Assembly: GCA_050010535.1 (NCBI GenBank)
Contig: JBEKKT010000002.1
Location: 13,198-77,197 of the forward strand
Length of the DNA: 64,000 nucleotides
Origin: JAJRAG01 sp050010535
Lineage (GTDB): Archaea; Thermoplasmatota; Thermoplasmata; Methanomassiliicoccales; JACIVX01
Direction: 5' to 3'
Shown: piece by piece, positions 7,318 to 17,091 of the stretch
How positions within the stretch are numbered: the stretch's first letter is position 1
Layout: every line of letters starts with the position of its first letter
Program-made: the position numbers and the translations under genes
The notes under the pieces: generated by a model
The model's database searches: none
What the model was told of the DNA's origin: nothing
What the model saw: the letters and a program-made list of their open reading frames with translations, nothing else

Positions 7318-8331
7318 ATGGCACACGTCGCGCAGTGGAAGAAGGAAAAGGTCGTTGAGCTGGCCGAGATGATGAAGAAGAGCCCCGTCGTGGCGGTCGT
7401 CGACATACGCGGCATTCCCGCCCCCCAAATGCAGCAGATGAGGCTGAGGCTGAGGGGGAAGGCCACGATGATGATGACAAGGAACACCCTCATGAGCATC
7501 GCGATTGACGAGGCGGCAAAGGATAAGCCTGGCCTCGATTCACTCAAGGACATCGTCGCCGGTCAGTGCGCGGTCATCGCCACCACGATGAACCCGTTCA
7601 AGCTCTTCAACGAAATGGAGAAGACGAAAACGAAGGCCCCGGCGAAAGCTGGGGACATCGCCCCAGAAGACATCGATGTCAAAGAGGGCGAGACACCTTT
7701 CAAGCCTGGACCGATTGTCGGCGAGCTTCAGAAGGCTGGCATCCCAGCGGGCATCGAGAGCGGCAAGGTCGTGTTCAAGAAGGACAAGGTCCTCGTGAAG
7801 AAAGGCGACAAGATCCCTGACGAGATAGCCAAGATTCTGCCGCGACTCGAAATATTCCCGATGACCGTCGGTCTGGACCTAAAGGCAGTGTACGAAGACG
7901 GCATCATATTCAATCGGGAACTGCTCCAGATCCCACCAGAGTACTATCCATCGATGTTGGCAACGGCGGCAAGGAATGCGATGAGCCTCGGCGTCTCGAT
8001 AGTATACGCGACGCCGCAGACGATTGCACCGCTCCTTGGAAAGGCATATCGCGAAGCGTCTGCGCTGAGCGTTGCGGCAGCATTCCCGACGAAGGACAAC
8101 ATCAAAGCGCTCTTGGTGAAGGCGGATGCCGACATGCTCGCCGTCGCCTCCCGCATGCCGGGCTTCGAAGACGACAGGCTGAAGAGGATGATGACCTCAG
8201 CGCCGGCACCACAGCAAGCTGTGGCGCAGAAGACAGGGGACGGCAAAGAGAAAAAAGAAGAGAAGAAAGAGAAAGAGAAAGAGGTCAGCGAGGAAGAAGC
8301 CGCCGCCGGCCTCAGTGCTCTATTCGGATGA
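7318..8331 (+). CDS. rpl10: Ribosomal protein L10 (P0, uL10)
   Basis: A 337-residue acidic stalk base protein, of normal length for archaeal P0. The N-terminal rRNA-binding domain has VVAVVDIRGIPAPQMQ and KATMMMTRNTLM. A middle insertion domain carries the segment PFKPGPIVGELQKAGIPAGI. The C-terminal spine binds L12 dimers. It ends in a charged Lys/Glu hinge and SEEEAAAGLSALFG, nearly the same tail as L12. That shared tail recruits translation factors. Confidence 0.97.
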   Translation: MAHVAQWKKEKVVELAEMMKKSPVVAVVDIRGIPAPQMQQMRLRLRGKATMMMTRNTLMSIAIDEAAKDKPGLDSLKDIVAGQCAVIATTMNPFKLFNEMEKTKTKAPAKAGDIAPEDIDVKEGETPFKPGPIVGELQKAGIPAGIESGKVVFKKDKVLVKKGDKIPDEIAKILPRLEIFPMTVGLDLKAVYEDGIIFNRELLQIPPEYYPSMLATAARNAMSLGVSIVYATPQTIAPLLGKAYREASALSVAAAFPTKDNIKALLVKADADMLAVASRMPGFEDDRLKRMMTSAPAPQQAVAQKTGDGKEKKEEKKEKEKEVSEEEAAAGLSALFG

Positions 8332-8347
8332 AAAAGGAGGTAGAAGA

Positions 8348-8659
8348 ATGGAATACATATACAGCGCATTGGTTCTTCATGCCGCTGGAAAGCAGGTAAC
8401 GGAGGATTCTATTGCCGGGATCCTTAAGAGCGCGGGCGTCGAGCCCGACGTCGCGAGGATAAAGGCGCTGACCGCCTCCCTCGATGGAGTCAACATCGAC
8501 GAGGCGATCAAGAGCGCGGCAGTAGCAGTCTCCGCCCCAGCCGCAGCAGCTGCGCCAGCCGGAGAGCCGAAGAAGGAAGAGAAGAAAGAAGAGAAGAAGA
8601 AGGAAGAGGCAGTCTCTGAGGAAGAGGCCGCTGCAGGCCTTAGCGCTTTATTCGGCTGA
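8348..8659 (+). CDS. rpl12: Ribosomal protein L12 (P1-type stalk protein)
   Basis: A 103-residue protein beginning MEYIYSALVLHAAGKQ, the classic archaeal L12 N-terminus. An Ala-rich segment, a Lys/Glu hinge and the factor-binding tail SEEEAAAGLSALFG follow. The start at 8348 follows GGAGG (8336-8340). It is the last gene of the L1-L10-L12 operon and forms the mobile stalk on L10. Confidence 0.97.
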   Translation: MEYIYSALVLHAAGKQVTEDSIAGILKSAGVEPDVARIKALTASLDGVNIDEAIKSAAVAVSAPAAAAAPAGEPKKEEKKEEKKKEEAVSEEEAAAGLSALFG

Positions 8660-8731
8660 AGCCGGAGCTGAGCGCGATCCCTATTGGTCGTCTCTGGAAA
8701 CAGAGGCGAAGGGGCGGTAGCAGGTGGCGTA

Positions 8732-9073
8732 CTACATCTTATCAATGACCTGCGAAACCTCTTTCTCGAGCAGTGAGGCGATATCCTTCCCGAGCTTTTC
8801 TCTCATGTCGTTCGGAATCATGGTCAGACCGAGTTCCGCCCCGCACTTCGTCAGCTTCAGTAATGCGTAGGTCTCGTTCATCTTCGCGGAGACTAACTCA
8901 CCCACGGCGGCCTTCATCTCCCTTTTGAGCTCTAGATTCTCATCCAGTCTCTGGCGGACGTACTTCTTTATTTCATCCTTGATCATGTCCCTGAGGGCTT
9001 CCACCAACAGGTCCTCGGTGTGAAATGCTCCGAGTTGGCTTCTAACCATCGATGCGATGTTCTCTTCAGGCAT
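8732..9073 (-). CDS. Conserved-looking helical protein of unknown function
   Basis: A largely helical, charged protein of 113 residues from MPEENIASMVRSQLG (ATG 9073). Longer starts at 9091 or 9103 are possible. I prefer 9073 because a TATA-like TAGTTATATG (minus strand, 9101-9110) overlaps the earliest ATG and predicts transcription near 9082. It contains KDEIKKYVRQRLDENLELKREM, a probable coiled coil, and no catalytic motif I can see. It faces the ribosomal operon tail to tail. Codon use resembles the core genes. Confidence 0.65.
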   Translation of the reverse strand: MPEENIASMVRSQLGAFHTEDLLVEALRDMIKDEIKKYVRQRLDENLELKREMKAAVGELVSAKMNETYALLKLTKCGAELGLTMIPNDMREKLGKDIASLLEKEVSQVIDKM

Positions 9074-9254
9074 ACTAAACAAAGAAAGCATGTTGTCACG
9101 CATATAACTATTTTCTAGAGCTCATTCCTCCTAAGTGTCTTGGCGTTCACCCAGCACCGACTCCACGGCACCTTCCTAACATGTCGCTGGATGTGTTCGA
9201 TCCCTCATGCAAAGAAACATTAAATAATCACACTGACTACTTTGCCCGGTTACC

Positions 9255-10208
9255 ATGAAACTGAAGGACCTCTACCGGATGGCTGTCGAGACTGGTATCA
9301 AGGCAGACCCTAGGACTGCGGAAGAAATCGAGGCCGAACTCAAGCGCGCCGAGGAGAAGATGAACAAACTCGAGGAAAGAGAGAAGAAGTGGTTCGACCC
9401 CGACACGTTGTGGAACCCTTACGCCGACACAAGAGTCCTTTGTGGAGACCTAGACACTGAGATAAGGAGCGTGATCTGGGGCATCGACGTCACGCCCGCC
9501 GAGGCCCTCCTCGCGGATAGGCTCAAAGAAAAGGGCGCGACGATCGACGCGATCATAAGCCACCACCCGAGGGGGAAGGCGGCGGCGAACTTCTACGACG
9601 TCATGCACGTCCAAGAGTACATGCTGCAGAGGTTCGGCGTCCCGATAACCGTAGCCGAGGACATCCTTTCCCCGAGGATCAAGGAAGTGCAGCGGGGTGT
9701 GCACTCTCAGAACTTCAATCAACCGGTCGATGCGTGCAGAATGCTCAACATACCTCTGATGTGTATCCACTCGCCGACCGACAACCTAGTCCAGAAGTAC
9801 CTGCAGGACCTCATGGACTCGAAGAAACCAGACAGAGTAAAGGATGCAATGGACATCCTTTCGGACATACCGGAATACGAATTCGCGCTAAGGCACAACG
9901 CAGGACCGGAGCTTTTCGTCGGCGACAAGAACAGGAGGGCCGGCAAGATTGCCGTGAAGATGACAGGGGGCACGGCCGGACCGAAGGAGATGTACGAGCA
10001 ATTGGTGCGGGCCGGCGTCGGAACGGTGATTTGCATGCACGTCCCGGAGAACCACATCGAAGAGGCGAAGAAGTACCACATCAATGTCGTCATATCAGGT
10101 CATATGGCGTCCGACTCTCTCGGCATTAACATCTTGGCAGACAGGGTCGAGAAAGAGGGGATAGCAATCACCCCGTTCTCAGGATACATAAGGGTGAAGA
10201 GAAGTTGA
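9255..10208 (+). CDS. NIF3-like dinuclear metal-centre protein
   Basis: A 317-residue member of the NIF3 (GTP cyclohydrolase I type 2-like) family. The metal-binding signatures are visible: ISHHPRGK (about residues 98-105) and, near the C-terminus, SGHMASDSLGINILADRV. An N-terminal charged coiled-coil segment of about 45 residues (EEIEAELKRAEEKMNKLEE) precedes the usual domain. The reaction is not settled for this family. A TATA-like CATTAAATAATC is near 9216-9227. It overlaps or abuts the cdc6 gene, suggesting co-expression. Confidence 0.85.
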   Translation: MKLKDLYRMAVETGIKADPRTAEEIEAELKRAEEKMNKLEEREKKWFDPDTLWNPYADTRVLCGDLDTEIRSVIWGIDVTPAEALLADRLKEKGATIDAIISHHPRGKAAANFYDVMHVQEYMLQRFGVPITVAEDILSPRIKEVQRGVHSQNFNQPVDACRMLNIPLMCIHSPTDNLVQKYLQDLMDSKKPDRVKDAMDILSDIPEYEFALRHNAGPELFVGDKNRRAGKIAVKMTGGTAGPKEMYEQLVRAGVGTVICMHVPENHIEEAKKYHINVVISGHMASDSLGINILADRVEKEGIAITPFSGYIRVKRS

Positions 10209-10210
10209 GA

Positions 10211-11383
10211 ATGATACCTCAGCCCGGCGTCCAGTCGAAGATATTCAAGGACATCTCCAAGCTGTCTTTCGACTACGTCCCCGAGAAGCTCGTCCACAGA
10301 GAAATACAAATGGAGAAGTTGTGGATGCTCTTCCGGCCGGTGCTCGAAAGCGGCGCGTCCCAGACCGCGTTCCTCATCGGAGGCGTCGGCACCGGCAAAA
10401 CGGCGTTATCAAAACGTTTCTGCCTCGACCTGGTGAGGGCGGCGCAGGACAGGAAGCGGGCAATCGATTTCATCGTCGTAAACTGCCGTCAGAGGAACAC
10501 CGAGACAAGTGTTCTGCTGAGGCTGGTGTCGCATTTCGACGAAGGCTACCCGGACAGAGGATTCTCCTCGGCCGAGATGCTCAGCTCTCTCCGGAAGCAC
10601 CTGGAGAAGAGGAAGCTGCACCTCGTGATCATCCTCGACGAGGCGGACGTCCTTCTGAAGAAAGGCGCGGGCGATCTCATCTACCACCTATCGAGGTTCG
10701 ACGAGGAAAAAGTGGGAGGACGCGCTTCGATCTCCCTCATTCTCGTCTCCCAGAAGTACGTGCTCGACATGCTGGACCCCGCCTCCCTGTCGACCTTCAA
10801 GAGAGCGAACGCGATCACCTTCGACAGGTACGCATGCGAGGAGCTGAGAGATATCATCAACAGCAGGATCGGGCTCGCATTCTACCCGAACATCGTGAGG
10901 AGCGACGCGGTGGAGCTCATGGCCGACATATCTGCCGACTGGGGCGACGCCAGATTCGCCATTGAGCTCCTCGAGAGGTCCGGCATGCTAGCTGAAGAGG
11001 AGAGCATGGACAACGTGACGCCGGAGCACGTCAGGGCGGCGAAGGCGCTCACGTACAGCGTCGTGACTGAATCAAGGATCGAAGGGCTCGACGCCCAGCG
11101 GCGACTTGTACTCCTAGCCATAACGAAGGCGATGAAGGACCGGGCGTACGTAACGACTGGTGACGTGGAGAGATCGTACGCTGTTGCGGCAGAGGAGTAT
11201 GGAGAAAGACCGAGAGGACACACGCAGTTCTGGGCCTACATACAGGACATCTCGAATGAGGGACTCATCGAGACGAAGGTCTCGAGCGATGCTGCAGGTG
11301 GAAGGACCACATACATCTCCTTACCAGACATACCGGCAAAGGTCCTCAGACAGAAGCTGGAAGAGATACTTGAAGGGCGCTGA
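10211..11383 (+). CDS. cdc6: Orc1/Cdc6 replication initiator ATPase
   Basis: A 390-residue AAA+ protein. It has the Walker A motif GGVGTGKTALS (about residues 57-67), Walker B VIILDEADVLL (about 136-146), sensor 1 in LILVSQK, sensor 2 in WGDARFAIELL, and a C-terminal winged helix with HTQFWAYIQDIS. It also has the family's early motif YVPEKLVHRE. It marks and loads MCM at origins. ATG 10211 is used. A TTG at 10205 overlapping the previous stop is an alternative. I see no obvious repeated origin-recognition boxes on either side. Confidence 0.93.
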   Translation: MIPQPGVQSKIFKDISKLSFDYVPEKLVHREIQMEKLWMLFRPVLESGASQTAFLIGGVGTGKTALSKRFCLDLVRAAQDRKRAIDFIVVNCRQRNTETSVLLRLVSHFDEGYPDRGFSSAEMLSSLRKHLEKRKLHLVIILDEADVLLKKGAGDLIYHLSRFDEEKVGGRASISLILVSQKYVLDMLDPASLSTFKRANAITFDRYACEELRDIINSRIGLAFYPNIVRSDAVELMADISADWGDARFAIELLERSGMLAEEESMDNVTPEHVRAAKALTYSVVTESRIEGLDAQRRLVLLAITKAMKDRAYVTTGDVERSYAVAAEEYGERPRGHTQFWAYIQDISNEGLIETKVSSDAAGGRTTYISLPDIPAKVLRQKLEEILEGR

Positions 11384-11493
11384 GATATCTAGTCATGCTT
11401 CGGTCAGCAGCCAGCATGTGGGAGCCCTCCTTGCCTTCCATCACAAAGGTAAATTAGTCCGACGCATGGTTGCAAAGCGGAGGAATCGAGCAA

Positions 11494-12690
11494 ATGAAAG
11501 TGACCCCCTTGCACGACTTCCATGTCAAAATGGGCGCGAGAATGATCGAATTCGCAGGGTGGGAGATGCCGGTCCAGTACACGAACGTAACGGAAGAGCA
11601 TCTCGCGGTCAGGAATGCCGCAGGGATGTTCGATGTCTCTCATATGGGGGATATCATCATCCGGGGAGTGGGGGCGGAGGACCTGCTCAGGAGGCTCCTA
11701 ACCAACGATGTGAAAGGGATGTCCGTCAGTCAGGCTATGTACGCCCATATCCTTGACGAGAAGGGCAGGATCATGGACGACACGATTGTGACCCGCATCC
11801 GGAACGGAGAATATCTCATGGTCCCGAATGCCGCCACGACCCCCAGGATCATCTCGTGGGTACTCGAGCATACCGACAAGCAGGAGATCGTCGACGCAGC
11901 GACCGCCTCTCATGCATCGCACTCAGGGGCCAAAGGCGCAGGAGATACTTCAGAAGATGACTACCTACAACCTCTCAGCGATGAAGAGGTTCACGGGGAT
12001 TTCGTCGACGTGTCCATTGAAGGCAACCCGATCCCGGTCATACCTCAAGACTTCAGACCGCAGGGCTTCCTAACGGAGGTCTTCTCTTTCGAGATGAAGC
12101 AGCGACCGATCAAGCCCGCGAAGAGCCACGTCGAATTCTCCGAGAAGTGTTACATCTCCCGAATCGGATACACCGGCGAGGACGGTTTCGAGATACTGTT
12201 AGAGAATGAGTCTGCAAAGGTCCTCTGGAACATACTCCTGCATATAGGAAAGGAGTACGGCCTCCTCCCCGCAGGAACTCGGGGCTAGGGACACTCTCCG
12301 CTTAGAGATGGGCTACCTCCTGTCAGGAACTGATTTCGACGGTACGCAAACAACCCTGCAGACCGGCCCAGGCTGGGCGACGAAGTGGGGAACCACGACT
12401 TCATCGGGCGTTCGGCCCTCCTCGATCAGAAGAAGGCGCATGACTACCAGAGGCTGGTGGGAATCGAGGTCCTCGACAGGGGAATACCGCGCCATAGTTA
12501 TGCGATCACGAAGAACGGGGGTGCAGTTGGCAGAATCACTAGCGGAACGATGTCCCCCTCGCTGAAGAAGGGCATAGGCCTGGGATATGTCAGCCCTCCA
12601 TACGACGCGATTGGGACGGATGTTAGGATACAGATACGGGATATGAGCGTGGCAGCGAGAATAGTCAAACCTCCGTTCCTCAAGAAGTGA
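11494..12690 (+). pseudogene. gcvT: Aminomethyltransferase GcvT, interrupted by several frameshifts
   Basis: The glycine-cleavage T protein. It starts MKVTPLHDFHVKMGARMIEFAGWE at 11494 after GGAGG, and ends at 12690 in a tail typical of the family (GTMSPSLKKGIGLGYV). In between the frame changes about five times, near 11895, 11923, 11990, 12276 and 12391. When frames are stitched together, conserved segments such as QGPKAQEIL, SRIGYTGEDGFEI and ARDTLRLEMGY appear in order. Each break fits a single-base loss or gain. Either the gene decayed recently or this 500-bp stretch has sequencing errors. No gcvH or gcvP is in the window. Confidence 0.85.
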
Positions 12691-12692
12691 GG

Positions 12693-13784
12693 ATGATAAT
12701 CATACGACAATCGTCTCAGGACCGAGTGATCGACAAGACGACCAGGATCCTCCCGGAACTCTTACAGATCGACAGTACCAACAAGGCGGACAAATCCGAT
12801 ATCGTCAGATATGCCACCGAGAAATTGCGCGAATTCGGAATGAAGGTCAAGATCGTTGGGAATACGGAGGCGCCCGCGATTTTCGCGACGAATGACGCAG
12901 AGGGTGTCGTATTCTCAGGTCATCTGGACACGATCCCGATCGGGAATGGGTGGAAGAAAAAGCAAGGGGAGATCGCGAAAGGGAGAATATATAGTCGAGG
13001 CACGGCGGACATGAAGGGCGCCGTCGCTTCGATTCTTCACGCAGCGGAGACCCTGATCGAAGATGGCGTCCCGTGTTCAGTCATGCTCACGACGGACGAA
13101 GAGGAGAGGATGCTAGGCGCTCTCGAACTGAGCAACATACGAACACTGAGAAAAGCACCCGCAATCATCATCTGCGAGCCGACGGGATTAGGCATCGCTT
13201 GCAAGGAGAAAGGAGTCTATCGAGTCAGATTGGTCACGCATGGGAAGGCCGCGCACTCGAGCCAGAGCTGGCTCGGAGAGAATGCGATTCTGAAGATGCA
13301 CTCCCTGATCGGGAGACTGTCGAACCTGACCAGGACACTGCGGGGCCCTACCGACGGCCTGACGATGTGCTTTGCCACGATAAAGGGTGGATCAAAAAAC
13401 AATGTTGTTCCGGACAGATGCGAATTCGAAATCGATGTGAGGTTCCCCGCGCCTCAGACCCCCGATGACATCGCTGAACTTCTGGACAAGAGACTCGGAA
13501 GAAATGGATATAATATCGAAGTCATCTACGGACTGGATGCGTTCGACACAGACCCGGAATCCTGGGTCGTCGCCGAGATCAAGCGCTTTCTGGGTACCAA
13601 AATCATAAACGTTCCCTACGCTACCGAGGCCCCGAGATACGCGAGGGCAAACAACTTGATCTACATCTGCGGCCCCGGGGAGCCGACCATGGCTCACGTC
13701 GCGGATGAGTGCGTGGAGATCTGTAAGCTGGAAAAGACATACGAAATGCTCGTCCGTCTGGTCAAGAAGGCAGCTCAGGGATAG
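12693..13784 (+). CDS. M20-family metallopeptidase/deacylase
   Basis: A 363-residue protein of the ArgE/DapE/carboxypeptidase family. Metal ligands lie in SGHLDTIP (His and Asp), GTADMKGAV (Asp), TDEEERMLGA (catalytic Glu plus Glu ligand), ICEPTG (Glu) and, near the C-terminus, ICGPGEPTMAHVADE (His). A central dimerisation domain contains KGKAAHSS-like THGKAAHSSQSW. It cleaves an amide bond; the substrate cannot be set. GTG 12687 is an alternative start overlapping the gcvT stop. The last 10 bases overlap the convergent asnS gene. Confidence 0.88.
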   Translation: MIIIRQSSQDRVIDKTTRILPELLQIDSTNKADKSDIVRYATEKLREFGMKVKIVGNTEAPAIFATNDAEGVVFSGHLDTIPIGNGWKKKQGEIAKGRIYSRGTADMKGAVASILHAAETLIEDGVPCSVMLTTDEEERMLGALELSNIRTLRKAPAIIICEPTGLGIACKEKGVYRVRLVTHGKAAHSSQSWLGENAILKMHSLIGRLSNLTRTLRGPTDGLTMCFATIKGGSKNNVVPDRCEFEIDVRFPAPQTPDDIAELLDKRLGRNGYNIEVIYGLDAFDTDPESWVVAEIKRFLGTKIINVPYATEAPRYARANNLIYICGPGEPTMAHVADECVEICKLEKTYEMLVRLVKKAAQG

Positions 13785-15073
13785 GTCCTCGCGACGGTTC
13801 TCGGGAACGGAATGACATCCCTTATGTGCTCGAACCCGCAGATCCACCTGACGACCCTTTCGAGACCGAGACCGAAACCCGAGTGCGGAACTGATCCGTA
13901 CCTGCGCAGGTCAAGATACCATTGGTATGATTCCATCGGGATGCCCTGCGCCTCCAGTCTCTCTACGAGCAAGTTCAGGTCCGTCTCTCTCTCGCTCCCA
14001 CCGATGATCTCGCCGTAGCCTTCCGGGGCAAGAAGATCCGCACACTTGTACGTTTTGGAGTCCTCTGGGTCCTCCTTCATGTAGAACGCCTTGCACTCTT
14101 TCGAGAAGTTAGTGACGAACACCGGGACGGTCTCGCTCGCGGTAACCGCCCTCTCCTCCGCTGCGCCGAGATCGGAACCGTACTCGATCTCGAAGCCCTG
14201 GGATTTAAGCTGGTCTATCACCTGGGAGTACCTCATCCGCTTGAACGGAGGGATCACGGACCTCAGGGGATCGATGTCCCTCTTCAGAAGCTCAAGCTCC
14301 TCCTTCCTGTCGTCGAGAACCCTCTTTACCATTGCCGTCGTGAGCTGTTCCTGGATCTCCATGTTGCCCTCGTTCTCCACCCAGGCTTCCTCGAGCTCCA
14401 GATGCCAGTACTCCGTCAGATGCCTGGGGGTCCTGGACTTCTCGGCTCTGAAGGAAGGTGTAAGGGAATAAACCCTCTCCAGGGCGAAGATGAGCGCTTC
14501 CAAATACATCTGAGCACTCTGACTTAGATATGCTTCCCTGCCGAAGTAGTCCAGTTTAAACAACGTCACGCCCCCCTCGCACGCATTGGTTGTGAAGATC
14601 GGCGGCGTCACCTCGATGAAGTCGTTCTTCCTCAACCAGTCTCTCGCTCCTTCCATGGCGGTCGCCTTTATTTTCATCACGGCGTTCTGCTCGCGAGATC
14701 TGATCCAGAGATGCCTGTTGTCGAGGAGGAGCTCCTCGCTCTGGTACTCGGTGATAGGGAATGGCACAGCAGTCCCGACGATCTTGAAGCCGTTTGCCCG
14801 TATCTCGAATCCGCCCGGTGCACGCTTATCCTCGTGCACCGTGCCAGTCACGATGACAGAGGATTCAATGGATGCAGCGATCGCACTCTCAAAGTCGGCG
14901 TCAGGCAGATTCCCCTTCTTGACCGTTACCTGGACTATGCCTGACGCGTCGCGTATCACGGAGAACACGATTGAACCGCTGCTCCGCGTCCGGTAGACCC
15001 AACCCCTCAAGGTCACCTCATCTCCTATCAGAGGATAGTCGAATATCTCTTTTGTCCGCACTGGAGACCTCAT
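13775..15073 (-). CDS. asnS: Asparaginyl-tRNA synthetase
   Basis: A class II synthetase of 432 residues starting MRSPVRTKEIFDYP. The anticodon-binding OB fold has RGWVYRTRSSGSIVFSVIRD. Motif 2 is in PSFRAEKSRTPRHLTEYWHLELE (about residues 210-232). Motif 3 is GFGLGLERVVRWICG near the C-terminus. The ending LRRYGSVPHSGFGLGLER with EHIRDVIPFPR favours AsnRS over AspRS. Its presence means Asn-tRNA is charged directly. A longer upstream reading frame exists but has no family similarity before this Met. Confidence 0.93.
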   Translation of the reverse strand: MRSPVRTKEIFDYPLIGDEVTLRGWVYRTRSSGSIVFSVIRDASGIVQVTVKKGNLPDADFESAIAASIESSVIVTGTVHEDKRAPGGFEIRANGFKIVGTAVPFPITEYQSEELLLDNRHLWIRSREQNAVMKIKATAMEGARDWLRKNDFIEVTPPIFTTNACEGGVTLFKLDYFGREAYLSQSAQMYLEALIFALERVYSLTPSFRAEKSRTPRHLTEYWHLELEEAWVENEGNMEIQEQLTTAMVKRVLDDRKEELELLKRDIDPLRSVIPPFKRMRYSQVIDQLKSQGFEIEYGSDLGAAEERAVTASETVPVFVTNFSKECKAFYMKEDPEDSKTYKCADLLAPEGYGEIIGGSERETDLNLLVERLEAQGIPMESYQWYLDLRRYGSVPHSGFGLGLERVVRWICGFEHIRDVIPFPRTVARTYP

Positions 15074-15172
15074 CAAGTGCAACGAACTGCATTCAACTAT
15101 CTTTTCCTTTCGGTTTGTCAAGGAGGCCGCATCTAGATGTCCATCTCGCCCAATCGATGCGTACCGCAACAA

Positions 15173-15182
15173 CGATTTATCT
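15173..15182 (+). promoter_or_regulatory. TATA-like box, leaderless GNAT gene
   Basis: CGATTTATCT is centred about 27 bases before the ATG at 15204, the spacing for a leaderless message. Confidence 0.4.
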
Positions 15183-15203
15183 CCGCCGATCGATTCGCTA
15201 CTC

Positions 15204-15662
15204 ATGAAGCTGAGGACAGCGTTTTTCTCGGACCTTGAGAACATCGAGATCATCGAGAAGGGATCCTTCGACAGGGAGAGATACGAGAAGGAGGTGCTAA
15301 CGCTGCTCCTGACGGATAAGGACTTCATGACGATCATCGCCGAGGAGAAGGATCTGGTCGTCGGATACGCGACGGTCTTCTGCAGGAGTGGGTGCCACTC
15401 CGCCAGGATCGTCTCCATAGCCGTTCTTCCAAAGTTCAGAAGGCAAGGCATCGCTGAAGATCTCCTTGAAGCGCTCGAGGAGTACGCGATCTCAGCGTCG
15501 ACGGAGAGACTCGCCCTCGAGGTTGCTAAGGCCAACGTTCCTGCCATCAACCTGTACAACAGGCACGGATTCATGGTCGTATGCGAGATGCCGGACTACT
15601 ATGGACCGGAGAAAGGCGCGTTCTACATGGAGAAGAGACTGGAAGCAAGGCAACGAAAGTAA
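15204..15662 (+). CDS. GNAT-family N-acetyltransferase (RimI-like)
   Basis: A 152-residue GNAT. The acetyl-CoA-binding motif A is visible as SIAVLPKFRRQGIAEDLLEAL (about residues 70-90). It is followed by LEVAKANVPAINLYNRHGF, the motif B region typical of RimI/Ard1 protein N-terminal acetyltransferases. It probably acetylates protein N-termini or a small amine; the substrate is uncertain. It is divergent from asnS. Confidence 0.87.
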   Translation: MKLRTAFFSDLENIEIIEKGSFDRERYEKEVLTLLLTDKDFMTIIAEEKDLVVGYATVFCRSGCHSARIVSIAVLPKFRRQGIAEDLLEALEEYAISASTERLALEVAKANVPAINLYNRHGFMVVCEMPDYYGPEKGAFYMEKRLEARQRK

Positions 15663-15753
15663 CATGATTGGCAATTGATGGTTAGGATCCTTTCAATGGA
15701 AGGTATTTTTTATTACATCCCGCAGCGATATACGGCCCAAAGGGGGAGAGCTA

Positions 15754-16893
15754 ATGGACTTCGGAATCACAGATGAGCAAAGGATTCTGTTGGAGAAAGT
15801 GAAGAAGTTCTCAAAGGAGGAAGTCGAGCCTATAGCCGGCGAAATCGACATCAAAGGCATATTCCCAGATGACGTGATCCAGAAGATCGGCAGCATGGGT
15901 TTGAACGGCATGATCGTCTCGAAGCAGCTCGGCGGGATGGGGCTCGATACAGTGACCTACGTGATGGTCGTGGAGGAGCTTTCCAAGGCTTCCGCCTCGG
16001 TGTCTGCGGCAGTGTCAGTAAACAATTCGCTCGTGTGCTACACTCTGGACAAGTTCGGAAACGAGGTGCAGAAGAAGACGTTCCTCGTGCCTCTCGCGAA
16101 CGGCAGCAGGATAGGTAGCTTTGCCGTGACGGAGCCGACCGCAGGGACGGATGCCGGCTCCATGCAGACGACCGCGAAGAAGGAAGGGGACTTCTATATA
16201 CTGAATGGGACTAAGATATTCATCACAAACGCTGGGAAGAGCAAGACTGCCCTCATTTTCGCCATGACGGACAGAGGGAAGGGCGTAAAGGGGATCACCT
16301 CGTTCATCGTCGACACATCCTCTGAGGGCTATGTGGTGGGGAAGATCGAGGACAAGATGGGGATAAGGGGCTCGCAGCAGGCCCAGATATTCTTCGAGAA
16401 TCTCGCCGTTCCGGCGGAGAACCTGCTCGGGAAGGAGGGGGAAGGGTTCAAGATCGCGATGTCAGCCATAGACTGCGGCCGCATCGGAATCGCGGCCCAG
16501 GCAGTGGGCATAGCTCAGTCCGCATTGGACGACTCGGTGAAATACGCGAAGGAACGGCAGCAGTTCGGAAAGCCAATCGGCGAATTCCAAGCAATCCAAT
16601 GGAAGATCGCTGAGATGGCCACCTTGACGAACGCCGCTAGGTTCTTGACTTACAGGGCCGCCTGGAAGAAGGACAAAGGAGAGAGGTTTTCGGCGGATGC
16701 CTCGATGGCGAAGCTCTATGCTTCGGACGTGGCAATGAGAGTGACCAGAGAGGCTGTCCAGGTGCACGGCGGGCATGGCTACATGAAAGGGTCGAACGTC
16801 GAGAGGCTATTCAGGGACGCCAAAATCACGGAGATATACGAGGGAACGAGCGAGGTACAGAAGATCGTCATAGCAAAAGAGATGCTGAAGTAG
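15754..16893 (+). CDS. Acyl-CoA dehydrogenase
   Basis: A 379-residue flavoenzyme oxidising acyl-CoA to enoyl-CoA. It shows both family signatures, AVTEPTAGTDAGS (about residues 127-139) and near the C-terminus QVHGGHGYMKGSNVERLFRDAK. The catalytic Glu is in IYEGTSEVQ. Length is typical of short- and medium-chain enzymes. A GGGGGAG ribosome site precedes the ATG. It implies fatty-acid or amino-acid-derived acyl-CoA use. No electron-transfer flavoprotein gene is nearby. Confidence 0.94.
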   Translation: MDFGITDEQRILLEKVKKFSKEEVEPIAGEIDIKGIFPDDVIQKIGSMGLNGMIVSKQLGGMGLDTVTYVMVVEELSKASASVSAAVSVNNSLVCYTLDKFGNEVQKKTFLVPLANGSRIGSFAVTEPTAGTDAGSMQTTAKKEGDFYILNGTKIFITNAGKSKTALIFAMTDRGKGVKGITSFIVDTSSEGYVVGKIEDKMGIRGSQQAQIFFENLAVPAENLLGKEGEGFKIAMSAIDCGRIGIAAQAVGIAQSALDDSVKYAKERQQFGKPIGEFQAIQWKIAEMATLTNAARFLTYRAAWKKDKGERFSADASMAKLYASDVAMRVTREAVQVHGGHGYMKGSNVERLFRDAKITEIYEGTSEVQKIVIAKEMLK

Positions 16894-17091
16894 GGAACGC
16901 GATTCGAAACCGGCAAGGATTTCCGGCGACGCCGCCTGGAACCAGACAGACTGAGAATCTGGTGTGGCGTTAATATATAGCCAGTATCTCACGATCTGAG
17001 CCGCAGGTATACGAAAATCATTAAATATCAAACCATGTATTCGCCGAGTGGTGTCAACACTCGCGGGATGTTGGCTCGAGGTGTGTGAAAA

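Noticed and set aside
8079..8369. Long antisense frames under the ribosomal genes L10 and L12
   Set aside because: They are shadows produced by the Lys/Glu-rich and Ala-rich coding bias on the plus strand.
10100..11500. A replication origin beside cdc6
   Set aside because: I looked for repeated origin-recognition boxes and an AT-rich unwinding region on both sides and saw none.
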